Origin: Allium sativum
Lineage: Eukaryota; Streptophyta; Magnoliopsida; Asparagales; Amaryllidaceae
Assembly: GCA_030737875.1 (NCBI GenBank)
Contig: CM060912.1
Coordinates: 456,944,310 to 457,008,309 of the forward strand
Length of the DNA stretch: 64,000 nt
Reading direction: 5' to 3'
Shown here: one piece after another, positions 33,263-44,901 of the stretch
Numbering within the stretch: the first letter of the stretch is position 1
Layout: every line of letters begins with the position of its first letter
Program-made: the position numbers and the translations under genes
Notes under the pieces: generated by a model
The model's database searches: none
What the model saw: only the letters and a program-made list of their open reading frames with translations
Told to the model about the DNA's origin: nothing

Positions 33263-36200
33263 ACCAATTAATTTAAGTTTTTATTAAAGGTAAACAACGA
33301 AAAGACCGGGAAGTAAATCAATGTATTATTGTACAATAAATTTTAAAAAAATAACAAATACGCTTCTGGATGATTACTCCAGTAACCATCGTATAATCAT
33401 ATTATCATACGTTTACAACAAAATTTACCGCACACCCACGGGGGAAGTGACTCTAAGTCTCTTCTAAAGTCTAGACTCGTGTCTCTTTTATATAAATAGT
33501 GTATTATTCTAAGCCTCACTCTAATACTAACTATAAGAACCCCACCTCTATATCCATACTATCTAAGAGTATAATGATGTAATACTATCAGATAATACAG
33601 AGAATGAGGCTATAGGGGGACACACGTGTAAATTATCTTAGACTAACACTCGTTTGTATTAATATATTTTTTGAAATACAACTTACTCTTATGCATGCTA
33701 TATCAGTACAAAACAAATACATGTGTGCCTCCAGGATAGAACGATATAGAATATACAAAAATATAGAGTTCACAGAGTCAATCACAACAATAAAATATGA
33801 TATAAGTATTATTTAACGTTCAATACACATTTAACTTATTTTAAATTTTATACACACTTTACTTTTTACTCATCAACATAAATGAATCCATAACATACAA
33901 GATAATAAATAATATACTTAATAATTGTACTCTTCCGAGCCCAATAAAATACAGGCTGGTCTCTATATCCTTGAACATATAACTCTCGAACTAACCCAAG
34001 TATCATAGAGGTAATAAACTGGTTGAACTATATCTAGTTCCAATGTAAAGAATACATGGTGTACTTGGTGTATAATGAATAATACAAACTAGTTCTAGAA
34101 TATCATCACTCAAACATCCATCAAAAATAAGAGATTGTGGACTTAATAGAAAAAGGAAATCATATAAATACAACAATTCTCAATTCAATCTCAAAATCAT
34201 CAATAAAGAGAATTCCCCTGCGCAAATAGGCTAATTATCAAATAAACACAAATAACACTCAATTGTTGCAAATCTAGTATCCTCCACATCTAATAACAAA
34301 TATCAATAAGCCGACTCTCAGAAAAGAACGATAAACATTACTGGAGGATATAAAAAGTCACAAGAATCTCAAATATCCTGAATATCATAAACAATACATG
34401 GAGATATGCCAAATGTCATAATACAACACCTGTAATAATAATGTAGCGATATTCCAAATAAAATATTAGGCGATGCATGCAAATGAAGGAAAATGGGGAT
34501 GAACCATTCTCGGGATCCTTTGTACTGACTATACACCGAATCAGAGCTAGAAAGAGAGACTGACAAATGCATCTGCTCCCGAAGACACCACACTCACTCC
34601 TCTATAGTCATGGTTACCAATACCTCTCACCCACTGGTATAGTGACAATGATCCACACTTTATACTCCAGCGCGTAACATCTACGGTCAAGATACTCACA
34701 TCTGCCTCTGTGGTCACTATTGGTTGGCTTAGCTTACACTAGGGGCACTGCATATACCAATAACGATAATGAATACATCCGGGGCATGACCCCACGATTA
34801 GGCCACCAGGATGGACACTGGCCATTCTTGCCCACTCCCGCTATATATAGAAAGTTGGTCAGTGATAGTCCAGTACTACTAACACCCACACATATATATA
34901 TAGCAAGTGCACCATAGCGCACAAACTATGCAAGTACGAATCTATTACAAAATATCCACCTACGTACTGTATATAATATGTAGCCGATCCGTGGATAAAT
35001 ATAATCATAAATAAGTAAATGAATACCACATATATATACATTCACTACAGTGAATACCTCATCATTAATCCCCATTTTAAGTGTCATGCACGAGCAAAAG
35101 ATAACCATACAAATAACTTGTTGGTGTCCCATACCACTGAATTTACTAGTCTATTTATCTGATGCTTGCACACTTCACTTACCCTGTAATAAACCGTAGT
35201 AACAAGTCAAACGAATAACCATAAAAGTGATATCGAAAGTCCCATACCAGACAGCTTCACTTAACCGTTTAATCAGATTTCTCTTTTCCCAGAATATAAT
35301 AGTATAAAATCATATAAAGGTGTCATTGTTGTATCATATTAAATTCATTAATCAAATCAATATCAACAATCAATCATCTGTAGTACAAAAATCTATAGAA
35401 TAGCTAAAATATAAAAATTAATGGTAATGAATGAAATTCAAAGGATATAAAAATAATGAATAAAATTCAAGAAATATAAAAGTGGCGAATGAAATTCAGA
35501 AGAAGAAAAAACATATGAAATTCCAATAAAATTTTCAAGTAAATTGACAATACTCAAAGTATATTTTGAATATTCACAAGTCACAAAAAATTAATTTCAC
35601 CTTAGTATAAATCCACAAAGAGCATATTACTTAGTGAAATGCACAATAACATACAAAATATTTTCCAAAATAATTTTGTGCAATAATAATAAAAATATGC
35701 ACCTCCCAAATGACTTATTTGAAAAACATGATATATTACTTTTAAGTACCTAATAAATGAACTAAAATTGTTTCCTAAATATTACATTTTTTTCCAAGTG
35801 GTTAAATAAAATTGATGAAATCTATAGAGTCAAATAAAGTAACAATATTTACATGTTCTCGTATGTGGATTCAATATGCTAATATATACTTAAAATAAAT
35901 ATATTATTTAAATTTGGCTTATTTATAGTTTCTAACTACAAATTAATATTCGAAAAAAAATGTATAATAGACATCCACTTAAATTTTAAAGTATTATGAC
36001 ATGATATATATTGTACTTTACAAATAAATTAAGATCATAAAATTGGTCAAACATCAAATTAAAGTAAAATTGCATAATCGTAATTCGAATAAAAATGAGC
36101 AACATTTCATTTGTAATTCCAACAACCAATAGATATAAATTTCCAATATAGATTCTGATTATGTCCAATACTTCCAATGGTTATCTTAATTAGATAATTT

Positions 36201-37301
36201 GTTATGGAAACAATTCAAATATTGCAATTAATTTGATTCCAAACAACCTTTTAATCGAGCAACCCAATGCAATCCAAGCAATCGTATCATCCAACAATTA
36301 ACTCAATATTACCAATCAATTCTTCCTAATCAGGGAAAAATTGAATGTTCATGTAAATGTAAAACTCACTAAATCAGTGTCGCCATCCAATGCAAAGTAA
36401 TATTGTTTGGTTCTCTAAAATTCTTGCACCACAAAACATCGAGCCTACCCTAAAACTCTTTCACCCCAGAATATTGAGTCTTCGACCTCACCTCATCAAG
36501 CCCATCAGCAGCCAAAATCCTACGTCGTGCATGCCTCCTTGTATCACTGCTCCGACCATTCATCTCTCCCCCATAGTTCGCTTGAACGGCAAAATGGCCC
36601 TTTCTTCTCTATTTTTTAACGTTCAATTAGGATATAAGTGAAAATGGGGGAAATCGGGTCTCTGCAATTTTCATGTGTGCTTAGGAGAGCCCAAAAATGG
36701 CTTCTAGGGAAAGTGTGAAGGGAATAAAAGGGTATGGGCTTTGTCATTTTAAGTCCAAAATCCAATTTGCCCCTAATTAATTTATTTGTATTAATTACTC
36801 GAATTTTTTGTAATCTTTGGATTTTCTTATATGTCTCTTTTCATTCGAGTCTACACAGGTTCGCATTCCAATTACTTATTATAAATAATGAAAATCATGT
36901 CATTTCTAATCAATTCAATGCTTTCCGGATTTATTTATTAACACAACGTTCAATATAATATATTATTTACTATCTTATCATTTTATTTATATATAAAATT
37001 ATTTTAAATCCCAAAACTATTTTTTTATCCATTATAGTTTGATATACATCGCATTCAATTATTATTTTATTGATCAAAATTAACTTTATTTAACGCAACG
37101 CTTGGTTAATTATTTAATAATTCATCATTAAATATTAAATAATTATGCTTTTATCTATATGTATGATAGAATTACTTGATATCACAACCAATTTTATTTA
37201 ATTTAACCTATTAGTTAGAAAAATCGTCAAAGTTTGAATTTAACACTTTTATTTTAATTAAACATGCATATAATTTAGATGGCGAAAACAGGGTTATTAC
37301 A
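33263..37301 (-). mobile_element. Element B: 5' LTR and adjacent interior (minus strand)
   Basis: On the minus strand an LTR begins TGTAATAACCCTG at 37301. Outside it lies sequence with no polypurine tract, as expected for a 5' LTR. The segment 36140-37301 is homologous to 2309-3508. The LTR extends left for an undetermined distance; I could not fix its inner end or the primer site. Noncoding and AT-rich throughout, with possible promoter-like CTTTTATATAAATAG near 33485-33500. The small open frames here do not resemble proteins. Confidence 0.6.
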
Positions 37302-37618
37302 ATGTCAGTGAGAACCTAAGGTTGGACCTTCACTGAATTCCAACGGTCATGGTCAGCCTAAGGAGTTCGTGGCCTTAGGCGCCTTCTCGGATGAACATCA
37401 GCATCATCCTCGGGTAAATCGTCAATCTCGATTCTTTATTTCTGCGGAGGTTGGTTAGGAGGGACTTGAGCCTGTTGCACAGCTGGCTCAGTCAGCACCA
37501 AGTTCTGAATGGAAGCAGTCAGAGGTTGCGTGGTCGAGGGTTGGACTCTACTTCCAAGAACAAGACTAGGCCCCAACAGGGAGTGGTCAAAATGACTGAC
37601 TCCTTCTCTAATTGGTAG
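37302..37618 (-). pseudogene. Element K gag fragment, downstream part
   Basis: Short Pro/Gln-rich minus-strand frame (HFDHSLLGPSLVLGS ... VQQAQVPPNQPPQK) in the last segment of K before element B. It is read as the continuation of 51330-51704 across the CACTA insertion. Assignment to a retrotransposon gag is an inference from composition and position. Confidence 0.35.
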
Positions 37619-37860
37619 CACTACAACAAAAACACTCTTTCACAACTGCCAAAAACAATTGTAATAGATTTATTACAACTGGCATCCGTTAGTAGTTATA
37701 TTCACAATTGTAATAGATCTGTATTTTTTACAACATTCTTTAGCCGTCGTAAAATATATTTTTACAACTACTTATCACAGTTGTAAAAGCATCTTTTACA
37801 ACTGTTTCGGCCAATTGAAAAATATTCTTCTACAAAAAATTAGCAGTTATGGTAAAAAAA
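37619..37860 (+). repeat. Left terminal and subterminal repeats of F
   Basis: TIR followed by at least six ACAACTG/CAGTTGT-type words in both orientations over 240 bp, the probable transposase binding region. Confidence 0.65.
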
Positions 37861-40430
37861 TGTCAAAAAAAAACTTAATTATATGCGCATTATGTAAGTG
37901 CAACAGGAAAAAATTTACATAAGTTCAAAAGGTTCATGATCTATTCATTGATAAAACATCACAACTTTACCAAACTATATAAAATTACAACTAACTACAA
38001 AGTTGATATATAATTAAAATTGTCTAGAGCAAATACAAAATATAAATCATACGCTATAGTTATCATCTCAACCTCAACTTCATTCATCTTCAACAATGTT
38101 CTCTAGTGAAGCAACTCTGGCAAACGTAACTCATATCATCACCATGCTTGAGATCATTATACATCAGCACGTACCTCGCTTAAGAACACTTCCACCACAC
38201 TTCTACACCCTAAAACGATCGCCGCTTCTTTAACCAAACCATAGTCACTGCACCGAGCTCAAACTAGAAAACATCATCCTCCTTCACAATCTATCTGCTA
38301 AATCATCCATCTACAGATAAACAGCTTTGGTTTGGTCTATTTCCATAAATAAGGAAGATAAACAACATGTACCTCCACTGCATTTAGATCTATTGATCAT
38401 TCTATATCAACACGTGCCTGTTAAAATCATCCATATTACGGTGGCATTATATAATACAAATAAAACGGTGTCACACATCATTCAACATAACCAGCTTTTC
38501 TCAAATCTATTGCCATAAATAAGGGAGATTAAACAATGCATTGATCTTGTACCAATTAATATGGAACATCAATCAGACTATTGGGAGAAAAATAGCAAAA
38601 GGTATTTTGATTTTGCAATAGGTGGAATGCAACTTGAGTAAAGCACATAGTGGTAGACTAACATCAGGTGATTTAGGATAATGTTAAAAAATGTTTGTAT
38701 GTATGTAAAAAGCAGTGAATTTGATATCAGCGATAATGAATCAGCTATCTAATTAGTGAATCCGAATCGAAAGTCGATGTCCTGTGTGTCATACAGAGAA
38801 CAAATCACATGATCAAATGCTCATCAATATGAGTACAAATAAAGCCCAATATTCTTTAACCATGATAAAAAATATAACAAGCCATTTTTTTATCAATGCA
38901 TATTAGCTAAAAGAACTAAATGTAAAACCCCAGCTTTAACGAAGCATGTAATACAACAATAGATGCTAAACCATAAATCAAAGCCAAAACAATATTAGTT
39001 AGCTTCAAAAACAGAGACCGTATCTACATAACATTTGATAGGGAAAGTCTTAAATACTCCTTACCCCATAAAAGAGAAATCTAATGCCAGAAGGAAACAC
39101 CCAACTCTAGTGGTAGCCTAAGACACAACTACGCAACCCCATTTAATAGATGAACAACCTAAACCCAAAAAACACAACAAACCACTATAAAACGAGATGA
39201 AACCAAATCAGACTCTTATCTTAGTCTAGCTACATCGATATAAAACCAGAACTAAACTCAAGAGCTCATTGTGAATATAAGGCAACACACATGGAGAGGT
39301 AAGGGAAAGTTACTAAGTGAGAATCGAGCAGTTGGATCTGAAATAGAAAATGATTGAAAGAGGAAAGAGGGTTCGAACAAGACTGGAAGAAAAACGCGGA
39401 GCTACATTAAAGAAACCAAGAAAATCGGGCACATTGATATATAAGATGGTGAAGGCGAAAAGCCTGGGTAAGAGAAAAAATGTTGACGCTTTGATTGAGA
39501 TGTTGTGTCTTGCTCCTGAATGATGTTGCGTGGTTTGCAAAGATTATGTCCGAATGTAATTAGTGATTTACGATGATGGTAATTTACGGTGGTGGGATTT
39601 GAAAATTAGGGTTGTAAAGAAGAAGATAAAAGGGAGTTGAAAATTAAAAGGAAATGAGGCTAGCGAGGAATCAAATTTTGGAGGAAGGAGAAATGGGAAG
39701 CTAAGTAACGCTGTGACCATTAGCGAAAAAAAGTCACTTTTGAATTTAAGGAGAGCTTCTAAATCCACTTTCTATTAGTTATTTTATTTAGCAGTGTTTA
39801 TTGATGATTATTTGTTAATTATCAATCATTAATTGAATATCCAATATTTATTTATTATTATTAATTATAAATAGAAATGATTTCATATCTCGAATTAATT
39901 ATCAATTTTTATTTTACAATAGCAATTATTATATATTAATATTTAATTATTATTAATTAAGCATTGTTTATTGATTATTAATTATTTTTATAATAACTAA
40001 TTAAGTATTTTGTTTATTTAATATTGATTTTTACCTTTTAATTATTATTTAATATATTCTTTTGAATATTAATTATTATTCACTACCAAAAATTGATTAT
40101 ATATTATTTATTAGTTACTATAAATTGTTTGTTAAGCATTACAAAAAATTAAATATTAAACACTTTATCTTAATTATTAGTATTAATTATAAATTATTAA
40201 ATGTAAATTCATATTTATTAATCGTTAATTATTTAATAATTACTATTTGATAATTATTTTATATTTATTAATAGTTATATTTACAATTGAATAATAATTA
40301 TTAATATTATTTTTTACAAACTATTTAATTACTAATTATTATTTAATTATAATAATTGGACAAATAAAGGAAAAAGTTTGAATAGTCATATATTATAATT
40401 GAAAAAAAAGAAGAGGTGTTAAAAACAAAC
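37861..40430. other. Interior of F, noncoding
   Basis: No recognisable gene on either strand. 39780-40380 is extremely AT-rich (ATTAATTATTAAT-type). Confidence 0.5.
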
Positions 40431-40556
40431 ATCTTTTGCAACTGGCAAAAAGAGTTGTAATAGACATCTATTACAACTGGTAAAATAAGAAGAGTTGTTA
40501 AAAACAAACATCTTTTGCCACTAACAAAAAAAGTTGTAATATATATCTACTATAAC
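40431..40556 (+). repeat. Right subterminal repeats of F, first part
   Basis: Contains TTGTAATAGACATCTATTACAA, a perfect palindrome at about 40455-40476, and further AGTTGT/ACAACT words. The continuation is at 51114-51329. Confidence 0.6.
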
Positions 40557-42004
40557 TGTAACAACCCGGATTCGGACAGACCGATTTTGTTTTTCAAAAT
40601 TCCAATCTATCAAAACACGAGTTAGGTGCTCTGGTATCCTACAGAAAAAGACAGAGATAAAGAAACATGTCAGAACTCGTAAAGCATCTCACAGCAGAAG
40701 GAAATAAAGTATAATTTTCAAATATTGCTTTACCTTATTAACAATACTGCTAAACCAGTATCCAAAGGTATACCATCTCTGTCATGAACCTAACCTGGAA
40801 GTATGTAATGAGTAGGGGGTCAGAACATAAGTTCTGTGTAAGTGGACTTAGAATAAACTTCTGTATAATCCTACATATACCGTTCAGTTACATTTTCTTG
40901 GTTATTAGGTTGTTAACAATGTTAGCTCTCTATGTTATACTCATGTCCCACTAGTAGATTAACCTAATACAACGTATATGTAGATACCTCAACTCGTGTA
41001 ATCCTTTCCATGTATATACACAGTCCTTTGTCGTATGTCGTACGGGCTTCATCATGTAAATCTATACTACTTCAGTGTAGTGCCACCATTCTCGAAATCG
41101 TTTGGACTGCCACTCTTGATCATGCTAGATTCTGTGTATTACCTAAATCTAATCTAGGGTTTACTCTTGAGCGCTTCCTAGATTCAACCAGGGTTTACGC
41201 TACCCAAGGCCACTGGGGTTTACGCTACCTATTGAACACTTTCTAGATCCGACCATGGTTTATGCTACCTAGGGCCACTAGGGTTTATGCTACCTATCGA
41301 ACAATGCCCCCTAGTCTAGGACACACTACCCAGAGCGATGACTGTTCGTAGACTTTCCCCACGTACGCGTCGTGAATCGTTTCCGATGTTTAGTTGCACA
41401 TGTCCTCTATATGTGCGGCCCGAGTCCCGTGGCAGGGCTAATCAAGAAACACGGAACTCGGTCGGGAGCTTTAAGTTATCTGTCGATGCAAATGTAAGGT
41501 CTGTTTTAACTTTGTGTGGCGATGGTCCCACTTGACCCCCCCACCCTCAACTAATGAAAGGCACCCAAGAAAATCAAGAATGAGAACCGTACGCAGGCCC
41601 CCTATGCCCCCACAAACCTATTGGCCAACCTCACCCATAACTAGATAGCAAGTATATGGTCTTTTGGAGTTCTCCGCCTTTCCGCTTCACGTGCTCGATT
41701 GACTCAAGATGGTAGGTAGACGACGACGTGCTATCTCAGGGCTAATCTAGATATCACCTCCTTACGCTGGTCCATCCTAGTCTTTAGGTTGCCTTATATT
41801 GCAACCAAGGCATACTCTTGGTTCTTCTAACGCAGACCTTAACCTATGTGAGCCCAGGAGGATCATCTGCAACATCACAGAGGGATACCAAGAGTACCCT
41901 CATGTCCCCTCAAAGCCGTGTGCTTTGTAACCCAGACCGTTGGAGCCTTCTTCTTGGTCGGACGGACGTTCGCTCCTTCTGGTGTTCTACTTGGCTTTCT
42001 TGAC

Positions 42005-42560
42005 TAAGGTTTACTACTTAGTTCTCTTAACTAAAGTTTACTACTTAGTTTCCTGAATTGTTCGTTTTCTTAACTAAGGTTTACTACTTAGTCCTCTTAA
42101 CTAAGGTTTACTACTTAGTTTCTCTTAATCATTCGTCTCCTTAACTAAGGTTTACTACTTAGTCCTCTTAACTAAGGTTTACTACATAGTTTCCTGAATC
42201 GTTCGTTTTCTTAACTAAGGTTTACTACTTAGTTTCTCTTAATCGTTCATTTTCTTAACTAAGGTTAACATCTTAGTTCTCTTAACTAAGGTTTACTACT
42301 TAGTTTCCTGAATTGTTCATTTTCTTAACTATGGTTTACTGCTTAGTTTCTCTTAATCGTTCGTTTTCTTAACTAAGGTTTACAACTTAGTCCTCTTAAT
42401 TAAGGTTTACTACTTAGTTCTCTTTCTCATTATTTACTTAGTTCTCTTAACTAAGGTTTATTACTTGGTTCTCTTAACCAAGGCTTGATACTTAGTTTCT
42501 GTAACTTAGTTCTGTTTAAATAAGGTTTGTTACTTAGTTCCTTTTAACTAAGGTTTACCT
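42005..42560 (-). repeat. Tandem array of AACTAAGGTTTACTACTTAGTT units in G 3' LTR
   Basis: Roughly 15-20 copies, partly grouped in ~75-bp higher-order units with a TCGTTCGTTTTC spacer. Each unit is itself a short hairpin (ACTAAG...CTTAGT). Confidence 0.85.
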
Positions 42561-42779
42561 ATGAATTCAAGCATGACTTATGTTCTCTTTATCAAATGAT
42601 AGCTTACGGGTGTTCTCCCACATTTCCAGCTTAGATTAACTTATTCCATGGTATAAGTCATCCCACCCTTCGAGTCTTGTATTACATCTTAAGTCATATT
42701 CATTTCTTATCCCTAAGATAAGTTTATCTATTATTGAATCTTTTCATTCCCCAATTTTCCTTGCTTTGATATTGTTATA

Positions 42780-43080
42780 TTGGTTAAGTTTTCCCATGTG
42801 TCCAAGTTGACTTAACCCCCAATCACGTATTCAGTTCAACCCACGCGTCATGGCAAATTGGTTAAGTGTAATCTATCAGTTCATGTTGACTTAACCTACC
42901 CATATATCATGTCAAATTGGTTAAGTGTTATCCAGCGGTTCACGTTGACTTAAACCACCCATATATCAAGTCAAATTGGTTAAGTGTTGTTCAGTAGTTC
43001 ACGTTGACTTAAACCACCTATATATCATGTCAAATTGGTTAAGTGTTACCTATCAGTTCGTGTTGAGTGAACCTTACCAT
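42780..43080 (-). repeat. ~60-bp tandem repeat with GGTTAAGT/ACTTAACC arms in G 3' LTR
   Basis: Five copies of CAAATTGGTTAAGTGTT...GTTGACTTAACC, each able to pair GGTTAAGT with ACTTAACC. The same array is at 49265-49560 in the other LTR. Confidence 0.8.
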
Positions 43081-43122
43081 ACTAGCATGTGTCATTAGCA
43101 TTAATTAATTATTAATGCCCAA

Positions 43123-43322
43123 CCTCTCACATTAGACCTATTGTTGCGGTCACTGGATGTGCCGGTTGGTTCCGGGCAGGATCACACCACAACTCAATCT
43201 AACCTCGGGTTTCAAGCACGTTATGACTAACTTCTCACATTAGAACCTATTGTTTGCGGTCACTGGATTTGCCGGGCAGTTCCGGGCAGGATTACACTGC
43301 AAACTCATTATAACCTCGAGTT
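43123..43322 (-). repeat. Paired hairpin modules, G 3' LTR
   Basis: Two modules of about 90 bp, each CTCACATTAGA...TTGCGGTCACTGG...GTTCCGGGCAGG...CGCAAACTCA..CTAACCTCG, with complementary flanks. The same pair occurs in the G right LTR, J and both I LTRs. Confidence 0.8.
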
Positions 43323-44072
43323 GGCTATGTTTTATGTTTAGCCTATTGACAAATTCACAAATATGTTCATGTTGTGCCACTAGTGTCAATTTTCATGTTA
43401 TATTTCTAAACTTCCCATTTCTTTAACCAATAACCCAAATTTAATTAAAAACACTCATGCCTCAATTTTCAGGTTTTTGAATTAGATTTCACAATTACAT
43501 GAGACAGATTAAACCCAAACTTATCCAATTCCGGTTAGGTTCCTAGTTTACCAATTTTTTCACCAAATTAGGATTTTTATCTTTAAATCATTTTTCCCCA
43601 AATCCCCCATTCAAACTTTATTTAACTTTAGCATAAGTTACTCCAAGTTACCAATTTCACGATCCTTTCCCCTTATTTCCTTGAATAATATCAATATATA
43701 CTCTGCCAATTACCCCAATATTTGCAATGATAATCGTTATGCCACAAACCCCAAATTACAGATTATATTCCTCGATTGCATAAAATAGATTATGCCCAAT
43801 ATTTGCAATAATAATCGTTATGCCACAAACCCCAAATTACAGATTATATTCCTCGACTGCATAAAATAGATTATGCCCAATATTCCCATATTCCAACCAT
43901 ACGTATGTATAATAAGATTTCGTCTTGGTACGAGATAACCTAGATCCAAAAATAAAAGGGGAAGGAGAATAAAAGAACAATTATTATAACATGAATCTTG
44001 AATTGAATTATAACTGGGGAATGATGAATGATAATAATACTATTATACAACAAGTTTGTTATAATTCCACTC

Positions 44073-44332
44073 GCCTTGATTGGATTGGGGAAAATAAACG
44101 ATTTGTTGATGTAGAACGCTGATTTAATCTTCTTATTTGATTATTGGTGAAGATCATGAATTGTTGATGAAGAACTTTGCTACTTGATTTGATTGAACTC
44201 CAAAGTTGATGAAGAACTTGCAATTTAATTTACAGTTTTGGGCGGCGACCATGTTCGGTTGAAGTTTGGCGGCATGGAGGCGTCTTAAGGAATTGTTATG
44301 AATTAGGTTTAGGTATTGCTATGTATTTATAG
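44073..44332 (-). promoter_or_regulatory. TATA box and splice-donor-like site of G 3' LTR
   Basis: CTATAAATA on the minus strand at 44332-44324. About 250 nt downstream is ATCAAG|GCGAGT at 44074, where the other LTR has TCAAG|GTGAGT (50564). Confidence 0.6.
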
Positions 44333-44438
44333 GTGTTGAGAGTGTTTTAGAGCCCTTAGATTGAACTAGAAGCCATCCGACCCGTATAGCACATCAAAAC
44401 ACATCACAAGAACTGAAATCGCCCAGATCTGGGGATAG

Positions 44439-44558
44439 ATCGACCCCCAGGTTGACCTCCCTAGGGGTAGGTCGACCCCAAGTCGACCTCCTGGTCGACC
44501 TGACCCCCAGGTCGACCCCCAGGTCGACCTGCCTGGTTTTGGCGGGAAATTTCCCGCC
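44439..44558 (-). promoter_or_regulatory. GTCGACC array and palindromic E2F-like pair in G 3' LTR
   Basis: At least five GGTCGACC-type palindromic words (44439-44530) and the perfect palindrome GGCGGGAAATTTCCCGCC (44541-44558), which is two facing TTTCCCGCC sites matching the E2F consensus TTTSSCGS. Both lie upstream of the TATA box. Confidence 0.65.
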
Positions 44559-44901
44559 CAGCTGCTTGGGTCAAATTTCGAACTGTTTTGAATTTTTGTT
44601 GAATCTTCTAAAGGCCATAACTCCTTCATACGGAGTTCGATTTACGCAAACTTGGACTCTATTTCAAGCAGAATTTCGAGACTAACGCAATGGTGATGTC
44701 TGTTTTTCTTAATTCCTGATAGTTAAATTAAGTATCCTTATTTTGTTATCTTTTCCGTTACACACACTGTTATCGAATTAATTTTTCCTTCTCTTCCATA
44801 TATTAATTAATTTTCATTATACATCACCATTATTTACCTATCTATGCATATACACATATTTTTACATATTTTTAATTATATTAAAAATGCGGGGTGTTAC
44901 A

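Larger units (their letters stand above)
40557..44901 (-). repeat. 3' LTR of element G (full promoter)
   Basis: On the minus strand it begins TGTAACACCCCGC at 44901 and ends GGGTTGTTACA at 40557. It has tandem arrays at 42005-42560 and 42780-43080, paired hairpins at 43123-43322, and a promoter at about 44324-44560. Confidence 0.9.

Noticed and set aside
42005..42560. Regular short repeats resembling a CRISPR array
   Set aside because: Units vary, spacers are themselves repeated, it lies in an LTR of plant DNA, and the same array is in the partner LTR.
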